Shown: positions 6,273 through 7,305 of the stretch, one piece after another | Layout: every line of letters begins with the position of its first letter | Position numbering within the stretch: position 1 is the first letter of the stretch | Source of the DNA: Bacteroidales bacterium Bact_16 | GTDB lineage: Bacteria > Bacteroidota > Bacteroidia > Bacteroidales > UBA932 | NCBI GenBank assembly: GCA_001602885.1 | Contig: LUZH01000075.1 | Coordinates: 1-7,305 of the forward strand | DNA: 7,305 nucleotides | Reading direction: 5' to 3' | The notes under the pieces: generated by a model | The model's input: only the letters and a program-made list of their open reading frames with translations | The model's database searches: none | Told to the model about the DNA's origin: nothing | Position numbers and translations under genes: made by a program

Positions 6273-7305
6273 ATGCGCAAAACATTCTTGTTGTGCTTTC
6301 TGCTGATGCCGCTATGCGCTTCTGCGCAGAATCCCGTGATCCGGACGTCCTTCACGCCGGACCCGGCCCCGTTTGTCCACGGCGACCGGCTCTATCTGGC
6401 CGTCGACCACGACGAAGACGACGCCACGTACTTCAAGATGAAGGACTGGCAGCTCTACAGCACCGAGGACATGGTCAACTGGACCTATCTCGGCACGCCC
6501 GTCTCCACGGCCACGTTCCCCTGGGCCTTCCAGGGCGACCGCGCCTGGGCCTCGCAGCTCGTGGAGCGCGGCGGCAAGTGGTACTGGTATGTCTGCCTGA
6601 CCGAAGCCGCCACGCGCGCCGACGCGCTGGCCGTGGCCGTCGCGGACGACCCGCAGGGGCCCTACGTCGACGCGCTCGGCGGCCCGCTGACCACGGGCTT
6701 CGGCTTCATCGACCCGACCGTCTTCGTCGACGACGACGGCTCCGCCTGGCTCTTCTGGGGCAACAAAGGCTGCTGGTACGGCCGCCTGGGCGACGACATG
6801 GTCTCCTTCCCGGACGGCTGGCAGGAAGTGCCCGGTTGGGGCGATCCGGCCTGCTTCGGCCCCCAGTCGATGAAACCGGACTGGTCCGACGGCGGCAGGG
6901 AGAAGCTGATGGTCGGCTATGAGGAGGGCCCCTGGCTCTACAAGCGCGGCGGCACCTACTACCTGTCCTATCCGGCCGGCGGCGTGCCCGAGCACATGGC
7001 CTACAGCACCGCGCCGTCCATCCACGGCCCCTGGACCTACCGGGGCCGCATCATGGACGAGGCGGACAACAGCTTCACCATCCACGGCGGCAACGTCGAT
7101 TTCCGCGGACATCATTATATGTTCTACCACAACGGAGCCCTGCCCAACGGCAGCGGCTTCCGGCGCGCGACCTGCGTGGAGGAGTTCGAATTCGGCGCGG
7201 ACGGCAGCATTCCCTTCATCCCGTTCACCCAGGAGGGCGTGGCGCCGCTGCAGACGCTGGATCCCTACCAGCTGACGCAGGCGGAGACGATGGCCTCCGG
7301 CTGGG
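6273..7305 (+). CDS. Exported GH43 glycosidase, beta-xylosidase/alpha-L-arabinofuranosidase type (cut by window edge)
   Basis: The ATG at 6273 lies 14 bases after the preceding stop and opens a frame that runs uninterrupted to the window end (344 residues). A signal peptide (MRKTFLLCFLLMPLCASAQ) indicates export. The five-bladed GH43 propeller shows all three catalytic positions: TSFTPDPAPFVHGDRLYL with D30 as general base, GFIDPTVFVDDDGSAWLFWGN with D147 as the pKa-tuning aspartate, and GYEEGPWLYKRGGTYYL with E218 as general acid. H271 in NSFTIHGGN and FYHNGALPNGSGFRRATCVEEF (284-305) fit GH43 enzymes that remove xylose or arabinose from hemicellulose. After the propeller, LDPYQLTQAETMASGW looks like the start of a C-terminal CBM6-like carbohydrate-binding domain, cut by the window. 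Its partnership with GH3 suggests joint trimming of xylo- or arabino-oligosaccharides; the exact substrate cannot be read from sequence. Confidence 0.93.
   Translation, partial: MRKTFLLCFLLMPLCASAQNPVIRTSFTPDPAPFVHGDRLYLAVDHDEDDATYFKMKDWQLYSTEDMVNWTYLGTPVSTATFPWAFQGDRAWASQLVERGGKWYWYVCLTEAATRADALAVAVADDPQGPYVDALGGPLTTGFGFIDPTVFVDDDGSAWLFWGNKGCWYGRLGDDMVSFPDGWQEVPGWGDPACFGPQSMKPDWSDGGREKLMVGYEEGPWLYKRGGTYYLSYPAGGVPEHMAYSTAPSIHGPWTYRGRIMDEADNSFTIHGGNVDFRGHHYMFYHNGALPNGSGFRRATCVEEFEFGADGSIPFIPFTQEGVAPLQTLDPYQLTQAETMASGW

Noticed and set aside
6312..7130. 272-codon minus-strand open frame opposite GH43, and the plus-strand frames at 6293-6922 and 6919-7275
   Set aside because: The GH43 frame from 6273 covers the region with all three catalytic motifs and a signal peptide; the others have low-complexity, arginine/alanine/proline-rich translations.
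1913..7305. A complete SusC/SusD polysaccharide utilisation locus
   Set aside because: Only glycosidases and one unknown exported gene are present in the window; no TonB-dependent transporter, SusD-like lipoprotein or sensor/regulator is visible, so a full locus cannot be claimed.

Overview
The window looks like chromosomal DNA from a GC-rich member of the Bacteroidota, probably Bacteroidales and plausibly a gut or rumen lineage. Two promoters match the Bacteroidota consensus (TTG about 20 bases upstream of TAnnTTTG). Gene starts lack Shine-Dalgarno sequences and have A-rich leaders, and the exported proteins and carbohydrate-active enzymes are of families common in this phylum. The species cannot be named from the sequence alone.

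Left part, minus strand (1-1804). The window opens inside hisG, the first enzyme of histidine biosynthesis, transcribed leftward and cut by the window edge. Upstream of it, at 458-609, is a compact regulatory region that reads as a complete translation-coupled attenuator. It has a promoter, a 13-residue leader peptide with five consecutive histidine codons, mutually exclusive antiterminator and terminator pairings, and a terminator with a T7 tract. Immediately upstream lies a gene for an exported two-lobed aspartic-protease-like protein with a C-terminal PDZ domain. It ends only 16 bases before the hisG promoter.

Centre (1805-1912) is a 108-base divergent intergenic region. It holds a good promoter for the rightward genes, a weaker candidate for the leftward protease gene, and a near-palindrome between them.

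Right part, plus strand (1913-7305). A three-gene cluster appears to be an operon: a very large exported GH3 glycosidase with many accessory domains, a small exported protein of unknown function overlapping it by ATGA, and an exported GH43 glycosidase starting 14 bases later and running off the window. GH3 and GH43 of these types usually remove xylose or arabinose residues from xylan or arabinan side chains and oligosaccharides. The cluster therefore looks like a piece of a hemicellulose (arabinoxylan-type) utilisation locus. No SusC/SusD pair or regulator is visible in the window.

The best-supported unusual element is the histidine attenuator. The most unfamiliar protein content is the domain-rich GH3 and the small protein between the two glycosidases. 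There is no gene-free stretch longer than 300 bases, and no tRNA, rRNA, CRISPR array or insertion sequence was seen.
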